From CAWICD01 sp052267165 (lineage in GTDB: Bacteria > Vulcanimicrobiota > Vulcanimicrobiia > Vulcanimicrobiales > Vulcanimicrobiaceae), in assembly GCA_052267165.1 (NCBI GenBank), contig JBKQHO010000021.1, positions 62,001-126,000 of the forward strand: a DNA stretch of 64,000 nucleotides, read 5' to 3'. This document shows positions 50,824 to 61,284 of this stretch, in pieces. Every line of letters begins with the position of its first letter. Within the stretch, counting starts at the first letter, position 1. The notes beneath the pieces were generated by a model that did no database searches, had not been told where the DNA came from, and saw only the letters and a list, made by a program, of their open reading frames with translations. Position numbers and translations under genes: made by a program.

Positions 50824-51914
50824 GCGCCAAGACCTGCGGCTGCGTCGCCTGTCCGCTCGGCATCCATCGCGTGCTCGAGCCCGGCGGAACGCTGCCGCAA
50901 AGCGCCTGGAAGCTCGACGCGACCCCGGCCGTCTTCCCCAACGAGATTCTCTGCGACGTCGAAGCGATCAACGTCGACTCGGCCTCGTTCCGGCAAATCG
51001 CCGAAGCAGCCGGATTCGACGAGGCGCGCATCGCCAAGCACGTGCTCGAACTGGTCGCCGAACGCGGAAAACTGCACAATCCGGTCACCGGCAGCGGCGG
51101 CATGTTCGTCGGACGCGTGCGCACCGTCGGAGAGGGAGTCCGCGACAAGTCCGGCTTGCTCCCGGGGGACCGGATCGCCTCGCTCGTCTCGCTGACGCTG
51201 ACGCCGCTGCGGATCGAAGAGATTCTGTGGGTCGACGTCCCGACCGGGCGCATCTGGATCCGCGGCAGCGCCGTCCTCTTCGAAACCGGCCTCTATGCCA
51301 AACTCCCTGAGGATATCGCCGACGAGGTGGCGCTGGCCGTGCTCGACGTAGCGGGAGCACCCGCTCAAGTGCGGCGTCTCGCCCGCCCGGGGATGACTGT
51401 GGCGGTCTTCGGCGCCGACGGCAAATCCGGCATGCTGGCCTGCGCTCAGGCGCGCGAGCGCGTCGGCGCGAGCGGCCGCGTCATCGGGATCGCGCCTGAC
51501 GCGACCACCGCCGCCGCCAGGCTACTGGCCGAGCACGAGTACGTCGACGCGTTCGTGGCCGCCGACGCGCGCGACATCCACGCCGTCATGGCGGCGGTCG
51601 AGGCGGCCTTCCCCGAGCGCGCCGACCTCACCGTCAACTGCGTCAATGTGCCGGGCACCGAGCTGCCCTCGATCCTCGCCACCAAGGAACACGGCACCGT
51701 CTACTTCTTCTCGATGAGCACCTCGTTCACGGCAGCGGCGCTCGGAGCGGAGGGCGTCGGGCGAGACGTGACCATGATCGTCGGCAACGGCTACGCGACG
51801 GGTCACGCAACCACTGCCCTGCAAACGCTGCGCGATCACCCGGCGATCGCCGGCTACTTCCGGGACCGTTTTGCTCTGCCGGCGCCGCAACCGCGGCGGG
51901 CCCTGGCAGGGTAA
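50820..51914 (+). CDS. kdd: L-erythro-3,5-diaminohexanoate dehydrogenase
   Basis: Lysine fermentation: NAD-dependent oxidative deamination of 3,5-diaminohexanoate to 5-amino-3-oxohexanoate. The 364-residue protein begins with the characteristic CPLGIHRVLEPGGTLPQSAW and DATPAVFPNEILCDVEAINVD, split by one residue, has the medium-chain-dehydrogenase-like loop VAVFGADGKSGMLACAQA, and ends with VGNGYATGHATTALQTLR. The family is distinctive and kamA lies ten bases downstream. The start is GTG 50820. The intervening enzyme, lysine 5,6-aminomutase (KamD/KamE), and the later Kce and Kal are not in the window. Confidence 0.9.
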   Translation: MSAKTCGCVACPLGIHRVLEPGGTLPQSAWKLDATPAVFPNEILCDVEAINVDSASFRQIAEAAGFDEARIAKHVLELVAERGKLHNPVTGSGGMFVGRVRTVGEGVRDKSGLLPGDRIASLVSLTLTPLRIEEILWVDVPTGRIWIRGSAVLFETGLYAKLPEDIADEVALAVLDVAGAPAQVRRLARPGMTVAVFGADGKSGMLACAQARERVGASGRVIGIAPDATTAAARLLAEHEYVDAFVAADARDIHAVMAAVEAAFPERADLTVNCVNVPGTELPSILATKEHGTVYFFSMSTSFTAAALGAEGVGRDVTMIVGNGYATGHATTALQTLRDHPAIAGYFRDRFALPAPQPRRALAG

Positions 51915-51923
51915 AGAGCGTTC

Positions 51924-53303
51924 ATGGACCCGAGTATCCGCGACGTGCCGCGCAAGCCGCCGGCGCCCGCGGCCGCCTTCGAGCACCGCAATCTTCGCAC
52001 GGGCGAATTCTGGCGGGCGATCCCCCGCTATCGCGAGGTCGGTGAAGCGACGTTCCTCGACCACATTTGGCAGGGACAGAACTCGGTCAAATCGCCCGAG
52101 CAGCTGCTCGAGACGGTCAAAGACCTCGTCGAGCCCTCGTTCTTCGAGGACGCGCGCGAGGGCTTCAAACGCGCCCCGATGGCGGTGCGGGTCTCGCCTT
52201 ACATCATGGCTTCGATCGATTGGTCGCAGCCGTATAGCGATCCGATCCGCACGCAGTTCATTCCGCTCGCCTCAAGGCTGCTGCCCGACCACCCGCGCCT
52301 GACGCTCGACTCGCTGCACGAGCTCGAAGACTCGCCGCTCCCCGGTCTGACGCACCGCTACGTCGACAAAGCGCTCTTTCTGCCGCTCAACGTGTGCCCG
52401 GTCTACTGTCGCTTCTGCACGCGCAGCTACGCGATCGGAGCGGACACCGAACTCGTCGACAAAGTTCCGCTCGCCAAGACGCCCAAGCAGTGGCAAGACG
52501 CGTTCGACTACATCGCATCGCGTCCGGAGCTGGAAGACATCGTCGTCTCGGGCGGCGACGCGTATCAGCTCGCGCCGAAGTCGGTGACGCTGATCGGCGA
52601 CGCGTTGCTCGCGATTCCGCACGTGCGCCGGCTGCGCTTCGCGACCAAAGGCCTCGCGGTCATGCCCATGAAGATCCTGACCGACCCGGCCTGGGTCGAC
52701 ACCGTCGTCGGCGTGGTCGACCGCGGGCGCGCGCTCGGCAAGGAAGTCGTGATCCACACGCACTTCAATCACCCGGGGGAGATCAGCTGGATCACGGCGT
52801 TGGCGACCAACGAGCTCTTCCGGCGCGGCGTCACGATCCGCAACCAGAGCGTCTTGATCCGCGGCGTCAACGACGATCCGCACGTCATGCAGCTGCTCGT
52901 GCGGCGCCTCGGGTACGTCAACGTACACCCCTATTACGTCTACATGCACGACCTCGTCAAAGGCGTCGAGGACTTGCGCACCTCGATCCAAACCGCGCTC
53001 GACGTCGAGCGCTTCGTGCGCGGTTCGACCGCGGGGTTCAACACGCCGACCTTCGTCTGCGACGCTCCCGGCGGCGGCGGCAAGCGCGACGTGCACAGCT
53101 TCGATTTCTACGACCGCGAGAACGGCATTGCCGTCTATTCTGCGCCGAGCGTCAAGCCCGGCAAACACTTCGTCTATTTCGACCCGGTCGACACGCTCGC
53201 GCCGGAGGCTCAGGAGCGCTGGAAACACCCGCAGATCGCTGAAGAGATGATCGAGCGCGCCGTCATCGCCGCCGGCGGCTCACGCACCTACGTCCCGGCT
53301 TAA
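51924..53303 (+). CDS. kamA: L-lysine 2,3-aminomutase
   Basis: Radical-SAM, PLP-dependent conversion of L-lysine to beta-lysine. The 459-residue protein has the cluster motif CPVYCRFCTRSY (CxxxCxxC), SGGDAYQLAP, VIHTHFNHPGEI, NQSVLIRGVNDD and a glycine-rich DAPGGGGKRDV that carries the PLP lysine. It is somewhat longer than the clostridial enzymes at the N-terminus. The start is ATG 51924. Being next to kdd argues for lysine catabolism rather than EF-P modification (EpmB) or antibiotic synthesis. Confidence 0.93.
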   Translation: MDPSIRDVPRKPPAPAAAFEHRNLRTGEFWRAIPRYREVGEATFLDHIWQGQNSVKSPEQLLETVKDLVEPSFFEDAREGFKRAPMAVRVSPYIMASIDWSQPYSDPIRTQFIPLASRLLPDHPRLTLDSLHELEDSPLPGLTHRYVDKALFLPLNVCPVYCRFCTRSYAIGADTELVDKVPLAKTPKQWQDAFDYIASRPELEDIVVSGGDAYQLAPKSVTLIGDALLAIPHVRRLRFATKGLAVMPMKILTDPAWVDTVVGVVDRGRALGKEVVIHTHFNHPGEISWITALATNELFRRGVTIRNQSVLIRGVNDDPHVMQLLVRRLGYVNVHPYYVYMHDLVKGVEDLRTSIQTALDVERFVRGSTAGFNTPTFVCDAPGGGGKRDVHSFDFYDRENGIAVYSAPSVKPGKHFVYFDPVDTLAPEAQERWKHPQIAEEMIERAVIAAGGSRTYVPA

Positions 53304-53346
53304 GCAGGAGGCTCAGGCGGCACGCTCGCGCGCGGATAGCGTTCGC

Positions 53347-54141
<795 letters not shown>

Positions 54142-54194
54142 GCGCGCGCTCGTCCTCCGCTTGCCATGCCCGAAGGGTAGCGTCCGAGGCTCGG

Positions 54195-54809
54195 ATGCGC
54201 AAGCCCGGCACCGAAGCCTGCTGGCGCATGCCGAGCGAACGTGAAGCCCCCGCCAGCAAGCGCCTCTTCATCGCTCTCCCGCTCGACGAGCCGACGCGCG
54301 GTACCATCGCCGCGGTCGCCGAGCGCTTGCGCGCCGCCGGGTTGCGCGGGCGCTTCGTGCATCCCGAGAACTATCACGTGACGCTCGCTTTCCTCGGTAA
54401 CGTCCGGCTCGACGCGCTGGAAGGCGTACGCGAGGCGATCGATCGCGCGGCGCACGCCTCGGCAGCGCTGGAACTGCGGCTCGAACGGATCGGCGCGTTT
54501 CCGAGCGAGCGACATGCCCGCGTCGTTTGGCTCGGGCCGCTCGCAACGCCGGCCGGCTTCGCGCAACTGCACGGGGCCCTGCTCGCGAACTTGGCCCGCA
54601 ACGGCTTCACGCTGGATTCGAAGCCGCAGCCCCACGTGACCCTGTGCCGCTGCGACGGCGCACCGCTCCCGCCCGTCTCGCTGCCGGAGACCCTCGCGCT
54701 CAAGGCCGACGCACTCGCGCTCTACTCGTCGCTCACGCTTGCCGGCGGCCCGCACTACGCGCTCGAGCACCGCACCGCGCTCGCAAGAGTTTGCGAGGCG
54801 AAGGAGTAA
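54195..54809 (+). CDS. thpR: RNA 2',3'-cyclic 3'-phosphodiesterase
   Basis: 2H-phosphoesterase (formerly 2'-5' RNA ligase). The two catalytic HxT motifs are in NYHVTLAFLGN and QPHVTLCRCD, with KRLFIALPLDEPTRG at the start of the fold. ATG 54195 has GAGG five bases upstream and gives 204 residues; ATG 54228 is a shorter alternative. The peptidase gene begins 11 bp downstream. Confidence 0.92.
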   Translation: MRKPGTEACWRMPSEREAPASKRLFIALPLDEPTRGTIAAVAERLRAAGLRGRFVHPENYHVTLAFLGNVRLDALEGVREAIDRAAHASAALELRLERIGAFPSERHARVVWLGPLATPAGFAQLHGALLANLARNGFTLDSKPQPHVTLCRCDGAPLPPVSLPETLALKADALALYSSLTLAGGPHYALEHRTALARVCEAKE

Positions 54810-54820
54810 ACCGGAGCCGG

Positions 54821-56911
54821 GTGAGTGCCTTTCAAGAGTCGGCGGCGAACGTTGGCGTGCTTGCCCTCGACCCGGCGGTCGCCGTGCCGCCCATCGCCGA
54901 GAGGCGGCCCCGCCTCGCCGAGGTCCACGGCGAGACTCGCGTCGACGACTACGCCTGGCTGCGCGAGCGCGCGGACCCGGAGGTCAGCGCCTATCTCGAG
55001 GCCGAGAACGCCTACGCCGAGGCGGTCATGCAGCCGACTGCAGAGCTGCAGCAGGCGCTCTACGACGAGATTCTCGGGCACGTCAAGCAGACCGATCTCT
55101 CCGCCCCGTATCGCTATGGCGCCTACCTCTACTATTCGCGAACCGAGGAAGGGAAGCAGTACCCGATCTACGCGCGCCAGCGCGAAAGTTTGGATGCGCC
55201 CGAAGAGATTACGCTCGACCTCAACGTGCTCGCGGAAGGCTATGCGTACTTAGGGCTGGGCGCGTTCGTCGTCAGCGACGACGGAAACTTCTTGGCCTAT
55301 TCGCTCGACACGAACGGCTACCGGCAATACACGCTCTACGTCAAGGACTTGCGCAGCGGCGAGGTGTTGCCGGACTCGCGCGAGCGCGTCACCAGCGCCA
55401 CCTGGGCGAAGGACGGGCGAACGCTCTTCTTCGTCACCGAGAACGAGGTCAGCAAGCGCAGCGAGCGCTTCTGGCGGCACGAGCTCGGCTCCGGCGCCGA
55501 ACCCGTCCTGCTCTACCAAGAAGACGACGAACGGTACGACCTCGGAGTCGACCGCTCGCGCGATCAAGCCTACGTGTTCATCGCGGCCTACAGCAAGATG
55601 ACGACCGAATGGCGCGCGATCTCCGCCGGCAACCCGCTCGAGGCGCCGCGCCTGATCCTCGCGCGCGAGGAGGGTCATCGCTACGCGGTCGAGCATCACG
55701 ATGACTCGTTTTATATCTTAACCAATCGCGCCGCCGAGGATTTCCGGCTCGTCAAAGCCCCGCAAGAAGCGCCGGGCGAGGAGAACTGGCTCGAGCTCGT
55801 CCCCGAGCGGGAGGGCGTGCACCTCGACGATCTCGAGATCTTCGAGGATTTCGCCGTGCTGCGCGGACGCCGCGGCGGCTTCGGCAACCTCGAGATCTTC
55901 GACTTCGCCGCCGGGTCACTGCGCGACGTCGACATGCCCGAAACCGTGCACAGCGTCGTTCCGCAGCCGAATCCGGAGTTCCGCACCAAGACCTATCGGT
56001 TCGCCTATCAATCGCTGGTCACGCCGAACTCCGTCTTCGAGCTCGAGGTCGCCTCCGGCGAACGCACGCTGCTCAAGCAACTCGAGGTGCCGGGGTTCGA
56101 CCCCAGCCTCTACGCCAGCGAGCTTGCGCACGCGACCGCGCGCGACGGAACGAAGATTCCGATCTCGCTGGTCTACAGGTGCGACGTCGCGCGAGACGGC
56201 ACCGCGCCGCTGCTCCTGTACGGATACGGCTCGTACGGCATCTCGTGCGATCCTTCGTTTCAAGCCTCGCGGCTGGTGCTGCTCGACCGCGGCGTCATCT
56301 ACGCGATCGCGCACGTGCGCGGCGGGGGAGAGCTCGGCGAACGCTGGCGGACTTCCGGCCACCTCATGCACAAGCGCAACACGTTCAGCGACTTCATCGA
56401 CTGCGCCGAGTATCTGATCGCCCGGAAGTACGCCTCGCCGCGGCGCATAGCCATTGCGGGCGGCAGCGCCGGCGGGCTGCTCGTCGCGGCCTGCGTCAAC
56501 ATGCGTCCCGACTTGTTCGCGGCGGTCTTGGCTCAAGTGCCGTTCGTCGACGTCGTCAACACGATGCTCGATCCGACGCTGCCGTTGACGACCAGCGAAT
56601 ACCTGGAATGGGGCGATCCGCGCGAGCGAGCGGCCTACGACTATATTCTCAGCTACTCGCCGTACGACAACGTCGCGGCGGCCGCGTACCCCTCGCTGCT
56701 GCTCAAGGTCTCGCTCTACGACAGCCAAGTCCCGTATTGGGAAGGCGCCAAGCTCGCCTCGAAAATACGCGCGACGTCGACCGGCGCCAATCCGCTGCTG
56801 CTCGTCGTCAACTTCGGCGCAGGGCACGGCGGCGCGTCAGGCCGTTACGACTACCTGCGCGAGCTCGCGTTCAATTATGCATTCGTGCTGGCCGAACTCG
56901 GCGTCGGGTAA
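54821..56911 (+). CDS. ptrB: Oligopeptidase B (S9A prolyl oligopeptidase family)
   Basis: Serine peptidase cleaving short peptides, usually after Arg or Lys. From GTG 54821 (GGAG about seven bases upstream) the 696-residue cytoplasmic protein has the N-terminal VDDYAWLRER, a seven-bladed propeller (for example SYSLDTNGYRQYTLYVKDL) and an alpha/beta hydrolase end: YGYGSYGI, VRGGGELGERW, the nucleophile IAGGSAGGLLVAAC, the Asp region SLYDSQVPYWEG and the His in GAGHGGASGRYDYL. The length and DDYAWLR motif favour oligopeptidase B over prolyl endopeptidase. Confidence 0.93.
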   Translation: MSAFQESAANVGVLALDPAVAVPPIAERRPRLAEVHGETRVDDYAWLRERADPEVSAYLEAENAYAEAVMQPTAELQQALYDEILGHVKQTDLSAPYRYGAYLYYSRTEEGKQYPIYARQRESLDAPEEITLDLNVLAEGYAYLGLGAFVVSDDGNFLAYSLDTNGYRQYTLYVKDLRSGEVLPDSRERVTSATWAKDGRTLFFVTENEVSKRSERFWRHELGSGAEPVLLYQEDDERYDLGVDRSRDQAYVFIAAYSKMTTEWRAISAGNPLEAPRLILAREEGHRYAVEHHDDSFYILTNRAAEDFRLVKAPQEAPGEENWLELVPEREGVHLDDLEIFEDFAVLRGRRGGFGNLEIFDFAAGSLRDVDMPETVHSVVPQPNPEFRTKTYRFAYQSLVTPNSVFELEVASGERTLLKQLEVPGFDPSLYASELAHATARDGTKIPISLVYRCDVARDGTAPLLLYGYGSYGISCDPSFQASRLVLLDRGVIYAIAHVRGGGELGERWRTSGHLMHKRNTFSDFIDCAEYLIARKYASPRRIAIAGGSAGGLLVAACVNMRPDLFAAVLAQVPFVDVVNTMLDPTLPLTTSEYLEWGDPRERAAYDYILSYSPYDNVAAAAYPSLLLKVSLYDSQVPYWEGAKLASKIRATSTGANPLLLVVNFGAGHGGASGRYDYLRELAFNYAFVLAELGVG

Positions 56912-56940
56912 GGTTCAGTCGCCTGTGACGGCCACGAGCA

Positions 56941-59900
56941 CTAGCTTTCGGGCGCGTCCGCCGATGGGACGGGCGCGTCTTCGCGCAGCGCCTCGCGCAC
57001 GATGCGCTCCTGCTCCACTTCGTGCGCTCCGCCGTAGCCTTCGCTGGGGCTCGCGCGGTACGAGCGCCCGATGTAGCCGACGTCCTTGATCCCGTGCGGC
57101 AGCCGCTCGACCAAGCGCCGCCGCACGTGGGCGCGAGCGCCCATGTTCTTGGGCTCTTCCTGAACCCACACGATCTCTTCGAGATTCGAATACGAAGCCA
57201 GAATCCAAAGGATCTCGCCGGTCGGCAGCGGCGAGAGCAACTCGACCCGCACGATCGCGGTGTGCGTCATCTTCGTGTAGTCGGGATGCGAGACCAGATC
57301 GTGATAGATCTTGCCCGAGCACAGCAGCACGCGCTGCACGGCCTCGGGATTGGCGGCGAAGCGCTCGTCGTCGATGACTGGCTTGAACATTCCGTTCGAG
57401 AGCTCGTCCATACGGCCCGCGGCGCCGCGCAGACGCAACAGGCTCTTGGGGGTAAAGATGACGAGCGGAACGGCCCGCGGCTGCCGCGCTTGCAGCCGCA
57501 GCAGGTGGAAGTACTGGGCCGCCGTCGAGCAGTTCGCGACGTGCACGTTGCCTTCGGCGGAGAGCTGCAGGAAGCGCTCGATGCGGGCGCTCGAGTGCTC
57601 GGGGCCGGCTCCCTCGTAGCCGTGCGGCAGCAGCAGGACCAGGCGCGACGTCTCGCCCCACTTGGCGTAGCCGGCCGCGATGAACTGGTCGATGATGATC
57701 TGCGCGCCGTTCATGAAGTCGCCGAACTGCGCTTCCCATACGACGAGCGCATCGGGCAACTCCACGCTATAGCCATACTCGAAGCCGAGGCACGCGTACT
57801 CGGAGAGCGGGCTGTTGTGGATCTCGAACGAGGCGCGCGAGTCGGAGAGGTGCTGGATCGGCGCGAACTTCTCGTTGGTCTTGGCGTCGTGCAGCACCAG
57901 ATGCCGGTGGCTGAACGTGCCGCGCTCGACGTCTTGCCCGGTCATGCGAATCGGCGAGCCTTCTGACAAGAGCGACGCGAAGGCCAGCGACTCGGCGAGG
58001 CCCCAGTCGACTTCGCCCTCGGCGATGAACGTCTGGCGGCGCTTCTCGAGCTGGCGCAGCAGTTTGGGATGCGGCGTGAAGCCCGGCGGCGTCCGCACGA
58101 GCTCGTCGCTCCAGGCGAGCAGCTGTTCCTTGGGGACCGGGCCGTCGAAGCGTTCGAGCTCGGGGTCCTCCGAAAGCTGCGGCCCGATGCGGCCTTCCCA
58201 TTCGCCGCGCTTGACGTGACGGTGCGCGTCGGTGATGCGCGCGGTCGCCTGGGCGATCAGCGCGTTGACGTCCTCGGCGGTGACGACGCCTTGGGCGATC
58301 AGCTTCTGCGCGTAGAGCTCGCGGACGGTCGGATGCGTCTTGATCCGCTCGTACATGTCGGGCTGCGTGTACGCGGGCTCGTCGGTCTCGTTGTGACCGA
58401 AGCGGCGGTAGCCGATCAGGTCGATGATGACGTCGTGACCGAAGCGGCGCCGGAAGTCGACCGCGAGGTGGACCGCCGCGATGCACGCGTCGACGTCGTC
58501 GGCGTTGACGTGAACGATCGGGACGTCGAAGCCCTTGGCGAGGTCGGAGGCGTAGCGCGTCGAGCGCCCTTCCTTCGGATCGGTCGTGAAACCGACTTGG
58601 TTGTTGGCGATGATGTGGACGGTCCCGCCGGTCGCGTAGCCCGCGAGCGCCTGGAGGTTGAGAACCTCCGCGATGATTCCCTGGGCCGAGAAGGCCGCGT
58701 CGCCGTGGATTAGGATCGGTGCCGCCACGCCCGGCTCGAGCGTCGCGATCGGCGTCTCGTGCTTGGTCTGCAGCGCGCGCGTCCGTCCTTCGACGACCGC
58801 GTCGACCGCTTCGAGATGGCTCGGATTGTTGGCCAGCACGACGGCGACTTCTTTGCCGTCGAGGGTGACGTACGTGCCGGTCGCGCCGTGGTGGTACTTG
58901 ACGTCGCCCGTGACGTCTTCGTCCTCGATGCCCGCTTTGCGCAGATCGGCCGCGTCGAACTCGGCGAGCAGCTCTTCGTACTGCCGGTTGACGACGTGCG
59001 CGATGGCGCTGAGCCGGCCGCGATGCGCCATGCCCAGCACAGCGGTCTCGACGCCGTCGTCGGCGATCTCGGTGATCAGCTCCTCGAGCATCGGGATCAT
59101 CGCGTCGAGTCCCTCGATGGAGAACGTCTTCTGCCCCAGGTACGACTTGCGCAGGTAGCGCTCGAAGGTCTCGACCTTGGTCAACCGCGCCAGCACGTTG
59201 CGCGCGCGTTCGGGCAAGAGGCGGATCACGTGGTTGCCCGACTCGATGTAATCGCGCAGCCACTCGCGCTGCTCGATGTTGGCGATGTGCTCGACTTCGT
59301 AGGCGATCGTCGAGCTGTACGTCTTGTGCAGTTCGCCGACGATGTCGGCCAGCGTGTCGCCGCGCAGCTTCGTGCGCAGCACGGCGGCCGGAATCGCGGA
59401 CATGATCGACGGGGTCAGCCCGTAGTTGTGCCAGTCGAGCGCAGGATCGCCCTCGGGCTGCGTGCCGAGCGGATCGAGCATCGCGGCGAGGTGCCCGTGA
59501 CGCCGGTAGGCCGAGAGGATCGCCGCGCCTGCCGCGACGGCGCGCAACAGCTCGTCCGAGTAGGCTTCGATCTCGCGCGGCAGCGTCGGCGCCTGGTCCA
59601 TGACCGCGACCGGCGAAACCGTCTGCATGAAGATGTCGCGGCCCGGTGCGCCGCTGGTCGCCAGCACCGCCTGCGAACGCGGCGGCGAGATCCCGAAGTT
59701 CGCAAAGACCTCTTCGTAAAAACGCTCGCTGCCGCGCAAGAGCTCGTCGGTGCGCTTGAGAAACTCACCCGACTGCGCGCCTTGGATCACGCGGTGATCG
59801 TACGTGCTCGTCAGCGTCATCACTTTTTCGACGCCGAGCTGCTTGAGGATCGCTTCATTCGCGCGCTGGAAGCCCGGCGGATAGGTGATCGCGCCCGCGG

Positions 59901-61005
59901 CGATGATCGCACCCTGCCCCGGCATGAGACGCGGCACCGAGGCGACCGTTCCGATTCCGCCGGGGTTGGTCAGCGAGAACGTTGCGCCGCTCAACTCGTC
60001 GGCGGTCAGCTTGCTATCGCGCGCCTTGGCGATCAGCTCTTCGTATTTGGCGCGGAAGCGCACGAAGTCGAGCTGGTCGGCATCTTTGATCACCGGAACC
60101 ACGAGGAAACGCGTTCCGTCCTTGCGCTGCGAGTCGACCGCGATGCCGAGGTGCACACCGCTCTCGACCTTGTTCAGCGTGCCGTTCTCGCGCCGGAAGG
60201 TCGCGACGATCGCCCGTTGCTCGCGTGCCGCGCGCACGAGCGCAAACGCGATCAAATGTGTGAACGACACCTTCTCGGCGCGCCCGGAGCTTTGCAGCGA
60301 GGCGTTGAGCTCGGCGCGGCTGCTTTCCAGCGTGCCGACCTGCAGCGTGCGGAAGCTGGTCGCCGTGGGAATGGTAAGGCTCTGTTCCATGTAGCCGACC
60401 AGCGAGGCGGCCGGGCCCTTTAACGGACTAACCTTTGCTTGCGGCGGCAGCGCCAGCAGCGGAACCGCCGCCGGGATCGCCAGCGCGCTGGACGGCGGCG
60501 CGGCGGCACCGTTGCGCAGGCCGTGCTCCGGCCACGCGGCGGAGGCCTTGCGCACGTCCTCGAGCAGGATCATGCCGGCCGGCCCGGTCCCGCGGACCGT
60601 CTTCAAGTCGAGGTGCTCGCGCTCGGCCAGCCGCTGCGCGCGATGCGAGGCTACGGCCGCGTTCGCGCTGCCGTTCGGCGCCGCCGCGGCGGAGACCGCA
60701 ACTGCGGGCACGGCCGGCGCGGGCGCCGCGGCGGCGGCATCACCTTCCGGCTTCGCGGCGGAGGTATCGATCTCGGCGAGCGTCGCGCCCACGGCCACCG
60801 TCGCGCCCTCTTCGGCGCTCAGCGCCGTGACCACGCCCGAAGCGGGAGCGGGCACCTCGACGTCGACCTTGTCGGTCGTGACGTCGACTAAAGTTTGGCC
60901 TTCCTCGATCCACTGGCCGGGCTTCACGCGCCACTCGACGATCGACCCTTCGGTGACCGACTCGCCCATTTCGGGCAACGTTACCTTGACGATCGTTTCA
61001 GGCAC
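56941..61005 (-). CDS. kgd: Multifunctional 2-oxoglutarate dehydrogenase (lipoyl-E2-E1 fusion)
   Basis: One 1354-residue chain from GTG 61005 (GGAGA about seven bases upstream). Order: lipoyl domain (1-80; TLPEMGESVTEG, with the lipoyl lysine in VTTDKVDVEV), an Ala/Pro linker, a peripheral-subunit-binding segment (about 130-165), an E2 acyltransferase domain (about 210-440; TFSLTNPGGIGTVAS, STYDHRVIQGAQSGEFL), then a full thiamine-diphosphate E1o (about 500-1350; MAHRGRLSAIAHV, HGDAAFSAQGIIAEVL, GYRRFGHNETDEP). It resembles actinobacterial Kgd/OdhA, including Gln for Asp in the HxxxDG motif, but those lack the lipoyl domain present here. It would need only lipoamide dehydrogenase (E3) to be complete. 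Confidence 0.93.
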   Translation of the reverse strand: MPETIVKVTLPEMGESVTEGSIVEWRVKPGQWIEEGQTLVDVTTDKVDVEVPAPASGVVTALSAEEGATVAVGATLAEIDTSAAKPEGDAAAAAPAPAVPAVAVSAAAAPNGSANAAVASHRAQRLAEREHLDLKTVRGTGPAGMILLEDVRKASAAWPEHGLRNGAAAPPSSALAIPAAVPLLALPPQAKVSPLKGPAASLVGYMEQSLTIPTATSFRTLQVGTLESSRAELNASLQSSGRAEKVSFTHLIAFALVRAAREQRAIVATFRRENGTLNKVESGVHLGIAVDSQRKDGTRFLVVPVIKDADQLDFVRFRAKYEELIAKARDSKLTADELSGATFSLTNPGGIGTVASVPRLMPGQGAIIAAGAITYPPGFQRANEAILKQLGVEKVMTLTSTYDHRVIQGAQSGEFLKRTDELLRGSERFYEEVFANFGISPPRSQAVLATSGAPGRDIFMQTVSPVAVMDQAPTLPREIEAYSDELLRAVAAGAAILSAYRRHGHLAAMLDPLGTQPEGDPALDWHNYGLTPSIMSAIPAAVLRTKLRGDTLADIVGELHKTYSSTIAYEVEHIANIEQREWLRDYIESGNHVIRLLPERARNVLARLTKVETFERYLRKSYLGQKTFSIEGLDAMIPMLEELITEIADDGVETAVLGMAHRGRLSAIAHVVNRQYEELLAEFDAADLRKAGIEDEDVTGDVKYHHGATGTYVTLDGKEVAVVLANNPSHLEAVDAVVEGRTRALQTKHETPIATLEPGVAAPILIHGDAAFSAQGIIAEVLNLQALAGYATGGTVHIIANNQVGFTTDPKEGRSTRYASDLAKGFDVPIVHVNADDVDACIAAVHLAVDFRRRFGHDVIIDLIGYRRFGHNETDEPAYTQPDMYERIKTHPTVRELYAQKLIAQGVVTAEDVNALIAQATARITDAHRHVKRGEWEGRIGPQLSEDPELERFDGPVPKEQLLAWSDELVRTPPGFTPHPKLLRQLEKRRQTFIAEGEVDWGLAESLAFASLLSEGSPIRMTGQDVERGTFSHRHLVLHDAKTNEKFAPIQHLSDSRASFEIHNSPLSEYACLGFEYGYSVELPDALVVWEAQFGDFMNGAQIIIDQFIAAGYAKWGETSRLVLLLPHGYEGAGPEHSSARIERFLQLSAEGNVHVANCSTAAQYFHLLRLQARQPRAVPLVIFTPKSLLRLRGAAGRMDELSNGMFKPVIDDERFAANPEAVQRVLLCSGKIYHDLVSHPDYTKMTHTAIVRVELLSPLPTGEILWILASYSNLEEIVWVQEEPKNMGARAHVRRRLVERLPHGIKDVGYIGRSYRASPSEGYGGAHEVEQERIVREALREDAPVPSADAPES

Positions 61006-61102
61006 GCCTATTCTCCGCGTTCGACACAACGTGCTCCATTCTAGGGAAGACGGCGGAAACCGTCTGCCATTTCCATCGGGAACAAGCGTCGTCGCGCGCG
61101 TC

Positions 61103-61186
61103 TGCCCTGGAAGGGACTCGAACCCCTACAGCCTTGCGGCCACTGATACCTGAAACCAGCGCGTCTACCAATTCCGCCACCAGGGC
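61103..61186 (-). tRNA. tRNA-Leu (CAG)
   Basis: Minus-strand cloverleaf with acceptor stem GCCCTGG/CCAGGGC and discriminator A, D-arm TGGCGGAATTGGTAGACGCG, anticodon loop TTCAGGT (anticodon CAG), a long class II variable arm (GGCCGCAAGGCTGT) and T-arm GGGGTTCGAGTCCC. The 3' CCA is not encoded. It lies about 100 bp upstream of the dehydrogenase gene on the same strand. Confidence 0.96.
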
Positions 61187-61223
61187 AAGAGCGCCGATAT
61201 TTCGCAGACGCGACGGCTCTCCC

Positions 61224-61253
61224 TTGACGCGAACAACCCAAAGCGACGATACT
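61224..61253 (+). promoter_or_regulatory. Candidate promoter of the first cytochrome c gene
   Basis: TTGACG (61224-61229), 18-bp spacer, GATACT (61248-61253), 31 bp before ATG 61285. The same -10 hexamer and spacing recur upstream of the second cytochrome gene. Confidence 0.55.
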
Positions 61254-61284
61254 TGCCGCAATTCCCCGGTTTGAGGATCGCTCG

